Under the pieces are notes generated by a model. The model was not told the DNA's origin and ran no database searches. It worked only from the letters and a program-made list of their open reading frames with translations. A program made the translations under genes and the position numbers. From positions 1,291,403 through 1,355,402 of the forward strand of contig NZ_CP051185.1 in NCBI RefSeq assembly GCF_012516315.1: a stretch of DNA of 64,000 bases, written 5' to 3'. This DNA is from Limnospira fusiformis SAG 85.79 (GTDB taxonomy: Bacteria; Cyanobacteriota; Cyanobacteriia; Cyanobacteriales; Microcoleaceae). Each line of letters starts with the position of its first letter. Within the stretch, counting starts at the first letter, position 1. Shown here piece after piece: positions 16,615 to 25,972 of this stretch.

Positions 16615-18252
16615 ATGAATACAGCCGAACTTTTGGTAAAATGCCTCGAAAATGAAGGGGTTAAATATGTCTTCGGACTACCGGGAGAAGAGAATATGGA
16701 AGTTCTCGAATCCCTGAAAGATTCTTCTATCCAATTTATCACCACCCGCCATGAACAAGGTGCTGCATTTATGGCAGATGTCTACGGACGTTTGACCGGA
16801 AAAGCAGGGGTTTGTTTGTCTACCTTGGGACCTGGTGCTACTAACCTAATGACAGGGGTCGCAGATGCTAACCTTGATGGCGCTCCCTTGGTGGCAATTA
16901 CGGGTCAGGTGGGTACAGACAGAATGCACATTGAATCCCATCAATACCTGGATTTGGTGGCAATGTTTTCCCCTGTAACTAAGTGGAATGCTCAAATTGT
17001 CCGACCTAGCATTACCCCGGAAATTGTCCGTAAGGCTTTTAAATTAGCCCAAACGGAAAAACCCGGTGCGGTTCATATTGATTTACCGGAAAATATTGCT
17101 AGTATGGCTGTGGAAGGGCAGCCGCTAAATCGCGATCGCCGCGAAAAAATTTATTGTGCTTATCAAAGCATGAATGAAGCAGCCAGCGCTATCTCTAAAG
17201 CTGTTAATCCCCTTATCCTAGTAGGTAATGGAGCTTTGAGAGCTAATGCTAGTGAGGCGGTGACTGAATTTGCTACCCAACTAAATATTCCTGTAGCTAA
17301 TACTTTTATGGGTAAGGGGGCGATTCCTTATACCCATCCTTTATCTCTGTGGACTACAGGACTTCAGTTGCGGGATTTCATTAGTTGCGCTTTTGATAAA
17401 GCTGATTTGGTGATTGCCATTGGCTATGATTTGATTGAATATTCCCCGAAAAAATGGAATCCTAAAGGCACAATTCCGATTATTCATGTGGGGGCTAATG
17501 CCGCGGAAATCGATAGCAGTTATATTCCTATTGCCGAAATTGTTGGGGATATTTCAGATTCTCTTCATGAGATTCTGCGTCGGTCTGACCGCACTGGTAA
17601 ACCTGACCCCTATGGGGTAAAACTGCGCTCAGAGATTCGCCAAGATTATGAACGCTATGCTAATGATGATGGTTTCCCCATTAAACCTCAAAAAATTATC
17701 TATGATTTGCGGCAGGTGATGGGACCGGAAGATATCGTGATTTCTGATGTCGGGGCCCATAAAATGTGGATGGCAAGACATTACCACTGCGATCGCCCTA
17801 ATACTTGTTTGATTTCCAATGGTTTTGCGGCTATGGGAATTGCTATTCCCGGGGCGATCGCCGCTAAATTTGTCAATCCTGAATTAAAAGTAGTGGCTGT
17901 TACTGGAGATGGCGGTTTTATGATGAACTGTCAGGAATTAGAAACCGCCCTGCGAGTTGGTACACCTTTTGTCACCCTGATTTTTAATGATGGTGGCTAT
18001 GGTTTGATTGAATGGAAACAAGAAGACCAGTTTGGCTCGTCCTCGTTTATTAAATTCGGTAATCCTGATTTTGTCAAGTTTGCTGAAAGTATGGGATTGA
18101 AAGGATACCGGGTTCAGGCGGCGACTGATTTGGTTCCTATTCTTAAAGAAGCACTGGCTTCGGAAGTTCCTGTGGTGATTGATTGTCCCGTAGACTATCG
18201 GGAAAATGCCCGCTTTAGCCAACGGGCTGGCGGTTTGTGCTGTCCTATTTAA
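16615..18252 (+). CDS. 2-oxoglutarate decarboxylase (acetolactate-synthase-like ThDP enzyme)
   Basis: The protein is a thiamine-diphosphate enzyme with the three usual domains. The N-terminal PYR domain has the essential glutamate (FGLPGEENMEVLESL, TTRHEQGAAFMADVYGR). The central domain is Rossmann-like. The C-terminal PP domain has the ThDP/Mg motif GDGGFMMNCQELETAL ... NDGGYGLI. It resembles acetolactate synthase large subunit, but beside a succinate-semialdehyde dehydrogenase it matches the enzyme shown by Zhang and Bryant (2011) in Synechococcus PCC 7002 to decarboxylate 2-oxoglutarate to succinic semialdehyde, closing the TCA cycle without 2-oxoglutarate dehydrogenase. I choose ATG 16615 (MNTAELLVKCLENEG), the standard family N-terminus, over an upstream TTG at 16600. 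Confidence 0.88.
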   Translation: MNTAELLVKCLENEGVKYVFGLPGEENMEVLESLKDSSIQFITTRHEQGAAFMADVYGRLTGKAGVCLSTLGPGATNLMTGVADANLDGAPLVAITGQVGTDRMHIESHQYLDLVAMFSPVTKWNAQIVRPSITPEIVRKAFKLAQTEKPGAVHIDLPENIASMAVEGQPLNRDRREKIYCAYQSMNEAASAISKAVNPLILVGNGALRANASEAVTEFATQLNIPVANTFMGKGAIPYTHPLSLWTTGLQLRDFISCAFDKADLVIAIGYDLIEYSPKKWNPKGTIPIIHVGANAAEIDSSYIPIAEIVGDISDSLHEILRRSDRTGKPDPYGVKLRSEIRQDYERYANDDGFPIKPQKIIYDLRQVMGPEDIVISDVGAHKMWMARHYHCDRPNTCLISNGFAAMGIAIPGAIAAKFVNPELKVVAVTGDGGFMMNCQELETALRVGTPFVTLIFNDGGYGLIEWKQEDQFGSSSFIKFGNPDFVKFAESMGLKGYRVQAATDLVPILKEALASEVPVVIDCPVDYRENARFSQRAGGLCCPI

Positions 18253-18318
18253 CTATTGATTTGATTTCACCACCAACCCGCTGAGACTTTCTGATTTTCT
18301 CAGATTTGCATTTCTCAG

Positions 18319-18346
18319 ACCCAGCGATCGCCTTTGGTCGCTGGGT
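18319..18346. terminator. stem-loop after the decarboxylase gene, probable terminator or HIP1 hairpin
   Basis: ACCCAGCGA (18319-18327) is perfectly complementary to TCGCTGGGT (18338-18346), with a 10-nt loop that includes part of a HIP1 site. No T run follows, so it may be a processing or transcript-end element rather than a classical terminator. Confidence 0.45.
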
Positions 18347-18466
18347 ACTCCCTTTCTGGGAGAGGGCTTGGGGGCGAGGGCTTATTTGTCGGTTGATTCA
18401 GGATTGCTATCAATAGCCTGATACAATTGTGGTCATGTAGGATGTGCAGTGGGTGAGATTCTAAGT

Positions 18467-19357
18467 ATGAAGTTTGTAACCCTAAAAAATGGACAATTGG
18501 GGACTTTAGTTGCTCAGACTGTTGTGGACTTAGTTAAAGCTAGTCAGATTTTGGATGAGTCCTTAACTACTCAGACTTTATTAGAATTAGTAGAAGCTGG
18601 AGAAACTGCTATTCAGGCGGTTGGGGATTTGACCGAGATCGCTTTCGCGGCAAAAATTGCCTGTGCGCCGTTGACAGATACTCAAATTCTCGCGCCTTTT
18701 CCTCATCCTAAACGCAATATTTTTTGTTTGGGTAAAAACTATTTAGATCATGCTAAAGAAATGCTGGGTAGAGTTGACCAGGACGATAAACTACCCACCC
18801 AAATGATTATTTTTACTAAAGCTACCACTACGGCGATCGCTACCGGTGACATAATTCCTAGCTATAGCCATTTAACCTCGAAATTAGACTATGAGGCAGA
18901 ATTGGCGATTATTATTGGTAAAAAAGGCAGTAATATTTTACCGGAAAATGCCTGGGATTATGTATTCGGTTATACGGCTTTAAATGATGTATCGGCTAGG
19001 GATTTGCAATCAGATCACCGCCAATGGTTTCGGGGAAAAAGCCTAGATGGTTTTGCGCCTATGGGTCCGGTAGTGGTGCATCGTTCGATTATGCCACCTC
19101 CGGCAAATATTGAGATTTGCTGTTGGGTGAATGGGGAAAAAAGACAACAAGCTAAGTTTGATCAAGTTATCTTTGATGTCCCCGCAATTATATCTACTCT
19201 GTCGGCGGGAATGACTCTATTACCAGGAGATATTATTGCGACAGGTACTCCGGCGGGGGTAGGTATGGGATTTAATCCCCCCCGTTTCCTAACTGCTGGA
19301 GATGAGGTAGTTGTGGAAGTGACAGGGGTAGGTAAATTGATTAATAAGGTAGGGTAA
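18467..19357 (+). CDS. fumarylacetoacetate hydrolase (FAH) family protein
   Basis: The protein has the C-terminal FAH fold: IFCLGKNYLDHAKEM, the metal-binding glutamates in LDYEAELAIIIGK, the acidic NDVSARDLQ, the KSLDGFAPMGPVVV segment and the final GDIIATGTPAGVGMG. Proteins of this form include acylpyruvases, oxaloacetate decarboxylases/tautomerases and 2-keto-4-pentenoate hydratases; the exact substrate cannot be set. I use ATG 18467 (MKFVTLKNGQLG); the upstream GTG at 18449 only adds six residues. It lies after the TCA-bypass pair, so handling of a C4 keto-acid would make sense, but that is inference. Confidence 0.87.
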   Translation: MKFVTLKNGQLGTLVAQTVVDLVKASQILDESLTTQTLLELVEAGETAIQAVGDLTEIAFAAKIACAPLTDTQILAPFPHPKRNIFCLGKNYLDHAKEMLGRVDQDDKLPTQMIIFTKATTTAIATGDIIPSYSHLTSKLDYEAELAIIIGKKGSNILPENAWDYVFGYTALNDVSARDLQSDHRQWFRGKSLDGFAPMGPVVVHRSIMPPPANIEICCWVNGEKRQQAKFDQVIFDVPAIISTLSAGMTLLPGDIIATGTPAGVGMGFNPPRFLTAGDEVVVEVTGVGKLINKVG

Positions 19358-19407
19358 AATATGGGAGAAGATGATATATATAATTTACTCATATCTAGGT
19401 TTGACTT

Positions 19408-20532
19408 ATGACTAAACCTCGTTCTGGATATACACTCCCGGTTTTTGCTTGTGCGGCGGCGATCGCAGCTTTGGAGCATCTCCAAGACCCGACCCCTAAT
19501 GATAAAAATACGGTGAACGTGGATTTAATTGACCCACCAGAAACGGCGGAAATTGCGATCGAACAGGTGGCTCGTATTAGTGATCATGCCGCTTTAGGAA
19601 TTACTCGTTCAGACCCAGGAGATAACTTAGATATTACTCGCCATACACCAGTTTGGGCAATAGTAGAAATAATAGGCCGTAATATTAACTCCCTAGAAAC
19701 CCCCATTAAAATTGTCGGTGGTGAAGGGGTGGGAGTCCAGGAAAAAGGGGAACAGGCGGCGATTTATAAATATGCCAAATCCCTGATTTTAAGTAACCTG
19801 AAATCCCTGGTATCACTAGGCGATCGCATTCAAGTTACCATTATTTTACCAGAAGGCAAAAAACTAGCCAAACGCACATCTAACGAAGCCTTTGGAGTCA
19901 TCCAAGGACTATCATTGCTGGGGACAACAGGTATATCCCAACCCCTCAGCGTCCCGGAACAGTTGGAAGTGTATCGGGAGACCCTGGAAGCCAAAGCTAC
20001 CGACTTTCAGACCCTAGTATTTTGTATTGGTGAAAATGGATTCGACCTAGCCACCCATTTAGGTATTAAGCCCGAACAAATTGTCAAAACGGCTAACTGG
20101 TTGGGACCAATGCTAGTAACAGCAGGATTTGTGGAAGTTGAATCAATTTTACTATTTGGATATCACGGAAAGCTGATCAAAATGGCTGGGGGTATTTTCC
20201 ACACCCATCACCACCTCGCAGACGGACGCTTAGAAATTTTAACCGCCCACTGTGCGGATATGGGATTACCAACCCCAGATCTACAGAAGGTTTTGCATTC
20301 TCCGACCACCGAAGATGCTTTATTGTACCTGCGGGAACTAAAAGGGGATTGGGTCGATCGCATATATGGTTCGATCGCCTCGGCTATTGATCATCGCGCC
20401 GCCGCCTATATCCACACCCACGCCGAAGTAAATGTCCAGGTGGGGTCAGTGTTATTTGATCGCCAACGTCAAATTATCTGCAAAAGTGCGATCGGTGATA
20501 CAATTTGGCAGCAAATTTGTTATGCTGGTTAA
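19408..20532 (+). CDS. cbiD: cobalt-precorrin-5B (C1)-methyltransferase
   Basis: The 374-residue protein matches CbiD through the early RSGYTLPVFACAAAIAAL segment (family form R-[ST]-G-[YF]-[ST]-x-x-x-x-A-A-A-A), DNLDITRHTPVWAIV, the glycine-rich GGEGVGVQEKG, and the later FGYHGKLIKMAGGIFHTHHHLADGR in two blocks. CbiD methylates C1 of the corrin ring in the early-cobalt (anaerobic-type) route to cobalamin, or pseudocobalamin in cyanobacteria. It reads 50 bp after the FAH gene and about 110 bp before guaA. Other cobalamin genes are not in the window, which is usual in cyanobacteria. Confidence 0.92.
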   Translation: MTKPRSGYTLPVFACAAAIAALEHLQDPTPNDKNTVNVDLIDPPETAEIAIEQVARISDHAALGITRSDPGDNLDITRHTPVWAIVEIIGRNINSLETPIKIVGGEGVGVQEKGEQAAIYKYAKSLILSNLKSLVSLGDRIQVTIILPEGKKLAKRTSNEAFGVIQGLSLLGTTGISQPLSVPEQLEVYRETLEAKATDFQTLVFCIGENGFDLATHLGIKPEQIVKTANWLGPMLVTAGFVEVESILLFGYHGKLIKMAGGIFHTHHHLADGRLEILTAHCADMGLPTPDLQKVLHSPTTEDALLYLRELKGDWVDRIYGSIASAIDHRAAAYIHTHAEVNVQVGSVLFDRQRQIICKSAIGDTIWQQICYAG

Positions 20533-20643
20533 GATAGTCTCTCAACAAATTATCAGCAAAATTCTCGCATTTTCACTCCTCCCGGTGCTACCAGAACCCA
20601 CTAGCCCCATGACTCTATTAACATCTACAACCCTGAACTAAAT

Positions 20644-22269
20644 ATGACTGTGCAAACCTCAGCCCCAGAGCAAACTCGACCGACACCAATAGCCGAACCG
20701 GTTACCTCAGTTAATCGGGAAATGGTTGTCATCTTAGATTTCGGTTCCCAATACTCCGAACTGATCGCCCGTCGCATTCGGGAAACCGAAGTCTATTCCG
20801 AAGTCATTTCCTATCGCACCAGCGCCCAAAAATTAGCCGACCTGAACTTAAAAGGGATTATCTTATCCGGTGGACCTAGTTCGGTCTATGACGAAAAAGC
20901 CCCCCATTGTGACCCAGAAATTTGGAATCTGGGGGTTCCGGTGTTGGGTGTATGTTATGGAATGCAGTTAATGGTTCAACAACTGGGGGGAGGGGTAGAA
21001 CGCGCTAAACTAGCCGAATATGGTAAGGCTTCCCTAACTATTGATGATCCGACCGATTTACTCACTAATGTAGAGCAAGGGTCTACCATGTGGATGAGTC
21101 ATGGTGACTCCTGTACCAGACTACCAGAAGGGTTTGAGGTTCTCGCCCATACCGAGAATACACGCTGTGCAGCGATCGCTCACCATGAACGCCAACTCTA
21201 TGGAGTTCAGTTTCACCCCGAAGTAGTTCACTCTATTGGTGGTCAAGCCTTAATCAGGAATTTCGTTTATCATATATGCGACTGTGAACCGACCTGGACG
21301 ACAGAAACCTTTGTCGAAGAAGCTATCCGCGAGATTCGGGCTAGAGTAGGAGATAAACGGGTATTATTAGCCCTTTCTGGCGGCGTGGACTCCTCAACTC
21401 TGGCATTTTTACTCCATCAGGCGATCGGAGATCAACTTACCTGTATGTTTATTGACCAGGGGTTTATGCGGAAATATGAACCCGAAAAACTGGTAAAATT
21501 ATTTGATGCTCGGTTTCATATCTCCGTTGAATACGTTAACGCCCGCGATCGCTTTCTGGAAAAACTCAAAGGAGTGACCGACCCCGAAGAAAAACGCAAA
21601 CGCATTGGGGCGGAATTTATCCAGGTATTTGAAGAAGAATCAGCCCGTCTCGGACCCTTTGACTATCTCGCCCAGGGAACCCTTTATCCTGATGTCATTG
21701 AGTCAGCCGATACCAATGTTGACCCGAAAACTGGGGAAAGGGTAGCCGTGAAAATCAAAAGCCATCACAACGTTGGCGGTTTACCCAAGGACTTACGGTT
21801 CAAATTAGTTGAACCTCTCCGTAAACTGTTTAAAGATGAAGTTCGCAAAGTTGGGCGATCGATAGGTTTACCCGAAGAAATCGTCCGCCGCCACCCCTTC
21901 CCCGGTCCGGGTTTAGCCATTCGTATTCTGGGGGAAGTTACCGCCGAAAAACTGAATATTCTCCGTGATGCTGATTTTATCGTCCGTGATGAAATTCACA
22001 AATCCGGCGTTTATCATGATTTTTGGCAAGCCTTCGCCGTATTGCTTCCCGTCCGCAGTGTAGGAGTTATGGGAGATCAGCGTACTTACGCCTATCCCGT
22101 CGTGTTGCGATTTGTCTCTAGTGAAGATGGTATGACCGCCGACTGGTCGCGGGTTCCCTACGATTTACTCGAAACTATTTCTAACCGCATTGTCAATGAA
22201 GTGCGAGGGGTCAATCGGGTAGTTTACGATATCACATCTAAACCCCCAGGAACCATCGAATGGGAGTAG
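20644..22269 (+). CDS. guaA: GMP synthase (glutamine-hydrolysing)
   Basis: The 541-residue protein has an N-terminal class I glutamine amidotransferase domain (nucleophile in [16 protein letters not shown]; His/Glu in [11 protein letters not shown]). An ATP-pyrophosphatase domain follows with the PP-motif [16 protein letters not shown]. The GMP synthetase C-terminal dimerisation domain ends [16 protein letters not shown], the classic GuaA C-terminus. It converts XMP to GMP in purine synthesis. All catalytic residues are present. The stop codon is followed at once by the nested repeat arrays. Confidence 0.97.
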   Translation: MTVQTSAPEQTRPTPIAEPVTSVNREMVVILDFGSQYSELIARRIRETEVYSEVISYRTSAQKLADLNLKGIILSGGPSSVYDEKAPHCDPEIWNLGVPVLGVCYGMQLMVQQLGGGVERAKLAEYGKASLTIDDPTDLLTNVEQGSTMWMSHGDSCTRLPEGFEVLAHTENTRCAAIAHHERQLYGVQFHPEVVHSIGGQALIRNFVYHICDCEPTWTTETFVEEAIREIRARVGDKRVLLALSGGVDSSTLAFLLHQAIGDQLTCMFIDQGFMRKYEPEKLVKLFDARFHISVEYVNARDRFLEKLKGVTDPEEKRKRIGAEFIQVFEEESARLGPFDYLAQGTLYPDVIESADTNVDPKTGERVAVKIKSHHNVGGLPKDLRFKLVEPLRKLFKDEVRKVGRSIGLPEEIVRRHPFPGPGLAIRILGEVTAEKLNILRDADFIVRDEIHKSGVYHDFWQAFAVLLPVRSVGVMGDQRTYAYPVVLRFVSSEDGMTADWSRVPYDLLETISNRIVNEVRGVNRVVYDITSKPPGTIEWE

Positions 22270-23250
22270 GATAATTAATAATTAATAATTAATAATTAAT
22301 AATTAATAATTATTAGTTGTTCATCCTGTAGGGGCGGGTTCTGCTGTAAATCATCATTCCCACCGGGGTTTTGGTAAACCCGCCCCACTCCCGTCAATCA
22401 TCACCCCACCCGGATAATTAATAATTAATAATTAATAATTAATAATTAATAATTATTAGTTGTTCATCCTGTAGGGGCGGGTTCTGCTGTAAATCATCAT
22501 TCCCACGGGGGTTTTGGTAAACCCGCCCCACAGCGGTAAATCATCATTCCCACCCGGATAATTAATAATTAATAATTAATAATTAATAATTAATAATTAT
22601 TAGTTGTTCATCCTGTAGGGGCGGGTTCTGCTGTAAATCATCATTCCCACCGGGGTTTTGGTAAACCCGCCCCACAGCGGTAAATCATCATTCCCACCCG
22701 GATAATTAATAATTAATAATTAATAATTAATAATTAATAATTATTAGTTGTTCATCCTGTAGGGGCGGGTTCTGCTGTAAATCATCATTCCCACCGGGGT
22801 TTTGGTAAACCCGCCCCACAGCGGTAAATCATCATTCCCACCCGGATAATTAATAATTAATAATTAATAATTAATAATTAATTATTATTAGTTGTTCATC
22901 CTGTAGGGGCGGGTTCTGCTGTAAATCATCATTCCCACGGGGGTTTTGGTAAACCCGCCCCACAGCGGTAAATCATCATTCCCACCCGGATAATTAATAA
23001 TTAATAATTAATAATTAATAATTAATTATTATTAGTTGTTCATCCTGTAGGGGCGGGTTCTGCTGTAAATCATCATTCCCACGGGGGTTTTGGTAAACCC
23101 CACAGCGGATAATTAATCATTATTCCCACCCGGATAATTAATAATAATAATAATAATATAATTATAATTAATTATTATTCGGGTTCACTAGGGCGGGTTC
23201 TGCTGTAAATCATCATTCCCACGGGGGTTTTGGTAAACCCGCCCCACAGC
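22270..23250. repeat. 144-bp tandem array downstream of guaA (about 7 units)
   Basis: Units start at 22270, 22413, 22557, 22701, 22845, 22989 and 23133: one step of 143 bp, then five of 144 bp. Each has two parts. The first is an AT tract of repeated aataatt words. The second is a GC-rich hairpin running from gtaggggcgggttctgc through ccaccggggttttgg to aacccgccccac, then a tail of tcatcattcccacccg. The inverted GGGGCGGGTT / AACCCGCCCC arms can form a stem in each unit. The last one or two units are degenerate. No ORF is credible here. Confidence 0.95.
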
Positions 23251-23458
23251 GGTAAATCATCATTCCCACGGGGGTTTTGGTAAACCCGCCCCACAGCGGT
23301 AAATCATCATTCCCACGGGGGTTTTAGTAAACCCGCCCCACAGCGGTAAATCATCATTCCCACGGGGGTTTTGGTAAACCCGCCCCACAGCGGTAAATCA
23401 TCACCCCACGGGGGTTTTGGTAAACCCGCCCCACAGCGGTAAATCATCACCCCCACCC
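23251..23458. repeat. 47-bp tandem sub-array derived from the 144-bp unit
   Basis: Units beginning ggtaaatcatcattcccac start at 23251, 23298, 23345, 23392 and 23438 (spacing 47, 47, 47, 46). Each consists of the 3' half of the 144-bp unit, including gggggttttggtaaacccgc. The sub-array therefore arose by amplification of half of the larger unit. Confidence 0.93.
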
Positions 23459-23470
23459 GAATCATTATTA

Positions 23471-23562
23471 ATTGTTAATTATTAATTGTTAATTATTAAT
23501 TGTTAATTATTAATTGTTAATTATTAATTGTTAATTATTCATTGTTAATTATTCATTGTTAC
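23471..23562. repeat. 14-bp AT-rich tandem array just before the next ORF
   Basis: The unit attgttaattatta repeats with 14-bp spacing (starts 23471, 23485, 23499, 23513, 23527, 23541, 23555), with cattgtt variants at the right end. It ends about 10 bp before the ATG of the 114-aa gene, so it occupies that gene's promoter and leader position. Confidence 0.92.
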
Positions 23563-23571
23563 TGATGAAAA

Positions 23572-23916
23572 ATGGACTATAAAACTGCCCGTAGTTTCTT
23601 AATTGACCAGGGTATGGCTTTGGAAATACAAAATAACCCCGATGCCTTTTTAATTCGTCTGAAAGAAGGTAAGCCCCCGGTCCCTGGTCAAGTGACATCG
23701 ATTTTGTTAGCAATTAAACTGGTGTATGACTCCCTCAAAGAAACCGATAACTTCGATCGCCCCCTGGTGTTGGCTTTGTATCAATTAGCCATGGAAAGCC
23801 ATCAGCAATTGATTCTCAAGTCTAAACAGGGTGTCGAATGGCCTCCCCTACTCCAAGAAGATCTTAATCGGATATCTCTGGGGGTGAAAAGTATTTTTTC
23901 CGGTCAATGGTATTGA
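23572..23916 (+). CDS. conserved-looking hypothetical protein, 114 aa
   Basis: The 114 residues start MDYKTARSFLIDQG and contain a Pro/Gly-rich turn (KEGKPPVPGQVTS) followed by helices (LLAIKLVYDSLKET, LALYQLAMESHQQLI) and an end with WPPLLQEDLNRISLGVKSIF. The composition is that of a soluble, mostly helical cytoplasmic protein; I do not recognise the family with certainty. No Shine-Dalgarno is visible because the 14-bp repeats run to the start codon. The stop codon overlaps a strong promoter (TTGACA at 23913) for whatever lies downstream. Confidence 0.65.
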   Translation: MDYKTARSFLIDQGMALEIQNNPDAFLIRLKEGKPPVPGQVTSILLAIKLVYDSLKETDNFDRPLVLALYQLAMESHQQLILKSKQGVEWPPLLQEDLNRISLGVKSIFSGQWY

Positions 23917-23942
23917 CAAAAACCAGATTGTATGCTTACAAT
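23913..23942 (+). promoter_or_regulatory. strong sigma-70-type promoter at the head of the mgtE leader
   Basis: TTGACA (23913-23918), an 18-bp spacer and TACAAT (23937-23942) form the best consensus promoter seen in the window. The -35 box overlaps the stop codon of the preceding gene. Transcription would begin near 23950, about 570 nt before mgtE, producing either a long leader or a separate small RNA. Confidence 0.7.
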
Positions 23943-24522
23943 GCTAAGGTGTATGGCAGAAGGCTGGTTTATGCCAGCTTGGATGCCACAAGTTTGCTTT
24001 AACTTTTTGAGGAAACTAAACCAATGGAGATTCCTGGTAGTAGTAGTTTTATAACTACACATCAAGAGTCCGATTCGTCTACAGAAGACCCTGACCCTGG
24101 CCCTAGGTGTGGCTGGCAGTTGATTGGTTTGATGAATTTGCCCCGATCGCTTTATTAGAGATTAGGGGGTTCATCTCCGGTCACTGCTGGGCATAGTGAC
24201 TGGGAAGGAAGGAGGTAAACCCCCTAGACTATTACTGAATATTTCAATCAATTTCGAGTTGGTTTTTTCTGGTTATTGGAAGAAAAAGCCAGGCTGTTTT
24301 TGGATGTTTGATTATTGAATAAATAGTGCAGCCAGTGGACTGGTTGACAGGTTGGATCTTTGAGGATTTATTCAGCCTGAAACTGTGTTTGGTCTACTTT
24401 TGCCACTCCCAAAATGACCTTTTGTGAGTCGGTTTTTGCTGGCAAATATCCTCAAAAAATTAAGGCAATAAACATGGTTTGATGCTGCCAATTATCCGGT
24501 ATTTCGTGAGTAGAGGTGAAAA
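23943..24522 (+). promoter_or_regulatory. long structured leader or small-RNA region upstream of mgtE
   Basis: The 580 bp hold several stem-loops. A nested hairpin near the probable transcript start has TGGCA...TGCCA enclosing GGCTGG...CCAGC (about 23955-23995). A compound stem has AGGGGGTT (from about 24164) with AACCCCCT (about 24215-24223) enclosing GTCACT...AGTGAC. A third hairpin (GGTTTTTTCT...AGAAAAAGCC) lies near 24260-24295. I do not see the conserved M-box (ykoK) sequence signature. A 44-codon frame at 24024-24158 is not convincing. Position before a magnesium channel gene makes a metal-responsive leader a fair guess. Confidence 0.4.
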
Positions 24523-25893
24523 ATGCGTGGCAATGTTTTGAACGATTTACTACAACCTTTTGCATTAGAAGCGGCGAAAAAAGAGGCGAATAGTTTACCA
24601 GCTTCGGAATTGGTACAACTGCTGATGCAAATTGAACCCCATAAGCGAGTGATAGCGTTTCGATTACTAGAAAAAAACCGAGCGATCGCTGTTTTTGAAT
24701 ATTTACGCCCGGAAGAACAAGCCGATCTAATTCAAGATATGGAAAATCCCGAAGTAATGACGCTTCTGGAAGCACTTGATCCTGATGATCGTGTGCAGCT
24801 ATTTGAGGAACTTCCGGCTAAAGTGACTAAGCGACTGATAGGGAAACTCAGTCCCCAAGCCAGGGAAACCGTTAACTTACTACTGGGATATCCCGAAAAT
24901 AGTGCGGGAAGAATTATGAATCTGCGGTTTATTACAGTCCGCAGTAACATGACCGTTGCGGATGCCCTAAGCATTATCCGCCAATCGGAATTAGACCCGA
25001 ATCAACTGGCGGTTGTGTTTATTATTGATGCCGAAAGATATTATCGCGGATTTGTTTCTACCGTTAACCTGATTAGATTCGACCCCCATCAAATTATTGG
25101 TGAATTAGCCGAGGGAGAAACCATTGCCGTCCGCGCCAGCGATCGCGATTTAAAAGCGGCTAAACTCCTGAAAAATAACGACCTTCCCGCCATTCCCGTA
25201 GTCGATAACGAAGGGCGATTAATTGGAGATATCACCTTTGATGATGTGATTGACTTAGTGGAAGAAGAAGCCACCGAGACAATTTTAGGCCAAGCCGGAG
25301 TCGGGAATTTATTAACCCGCGATCAAGGCTGGAGTGAAAAACTGGTGCGTGGTCCTTCCATATATGCCATTAGACTGCGGATAATTTTCTTAATTGTCAC
25401 CCTGATTGGCGGTTTTTTAGTCGGTGGTGTGATCGAAAGGTTTGAAGATACCCTAGAGGCGATCGTGGCGGCTGCCGTATTTATTCCCCTAGTCATGGAT
25501 ATGGGAGGAAATGTCGGCACTCAATCAAGCACTATTTTCGCCCGTGGTTTAGCCTGGAGTCAAATTCACCCCAGCCAGTTTACTGCTTATCTATTCCGAG
25601 AAATTCGCATTGGCTTGATTATGGGGGTGATTTTAGGCACTGTGGCGGGAGTAGCCGCCTACTTCTGGCAAGGATTACCTAACGATATCCCCCAACTCGG
25701 TTTAGCCGTCGGAATTGCCCTAGCTTGTGTAATTACTCTGGGAGCAATTTTAGGGGCAATGTTACCGATGATTATGCTAAGACTAGGCTTTGATCACGGT
25801 CCTGGTGCCGATCCATTTATCACCACAATTAAAGACTTTTCCGGTCTGTGGATTTATTTTTCCCTAGTGGGGTTACTGGTTGGCGTTAGTTAA
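24523..25893 (+). CDS. mgtE: MgtE-type magnesium channel/transporter
   Basis: The 456-residue protein follows the MgtE layout. An N-terminal superhelical domain comes first (LVQLLMQIEPHKRVIAFRLL ... LFEELPAKVTKRLIGKLS). Two CBS domains sit at about 135-255 (AGRIMNLRFITVRSNMTV; DNEGRLIGDITFDDVIDLV). A plug helix (EEEATETILGQAGVG) and five membrane segments follow, with the signature FIPLVMDMGGNVGTQSST and the pore-lining GHD-equivalent FDHGPGADPFITT. The channel imports Mg2+ and is closed by Mg2+ bound to the N and CBS domains. Its leader is unusually long and structured. An MgtC-like gene follows two genes on, supporting a magnesium context. Confidence 0.95.
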   Translation: MRGNVLNDLLQPFALEAAKKEANSLPASELVQLLMQIEPHKRVIAFRLLEKNRAIAVFEYLRPEEQADLIQDMENPEVMTLLEALDPDDRVQLFEELPAKVTKRLIGKLSPQARETVNLLLGYPENSAGRIMNLRFITVRSNMTVADALSIIRQSELDPNQLAVVFIIDAERYYRGFVSTVNLIRFDPHQIIGELAEGETIAVRASDRDLKAAKLLKNNDLPAIPVVDNEGRLIGDITFDDVIDLVEEEATETILGQAGVGNLLTRDQGWSEKLVRGPSIYAIRLRIIFLIVTLIGGFLVGGVIERFEDTLEAIVAAAVFIPLVMDMGGNVGTQSSTIFARGLAWSQIHPSQFTAYLFREIRIGLIMGVILGTVAGVAAYFWQGLPNDIPQLGLAVGIALACVITLGAILGAMLPMIMLRLGFDHGPGADPFITTIKDFSGLWIYFSLVGLLVGVS

Positions 25894-25972
25894 CTGCCAT
25901 TAAACCCAGTATCTGAGTCACGGAATCACCCTAAGCTGGCAAAAAGATTGTAACAACTAAGGAGATAAGAAC

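Noticed and set aside
24024-24158. 44-aa frame in the mgtE leader
   Set aside because: A weak ribosome-binding site exists, but the peptide is of mixed composition and overlaps RNA stem-loops; a leader peptide cannot be shown.
23943-24522. M-box (ykoK) magnesium riboswitch
   Set aside because: Stem-loops are present, but the conserved M-box sequence blocks as I know them are not visible.
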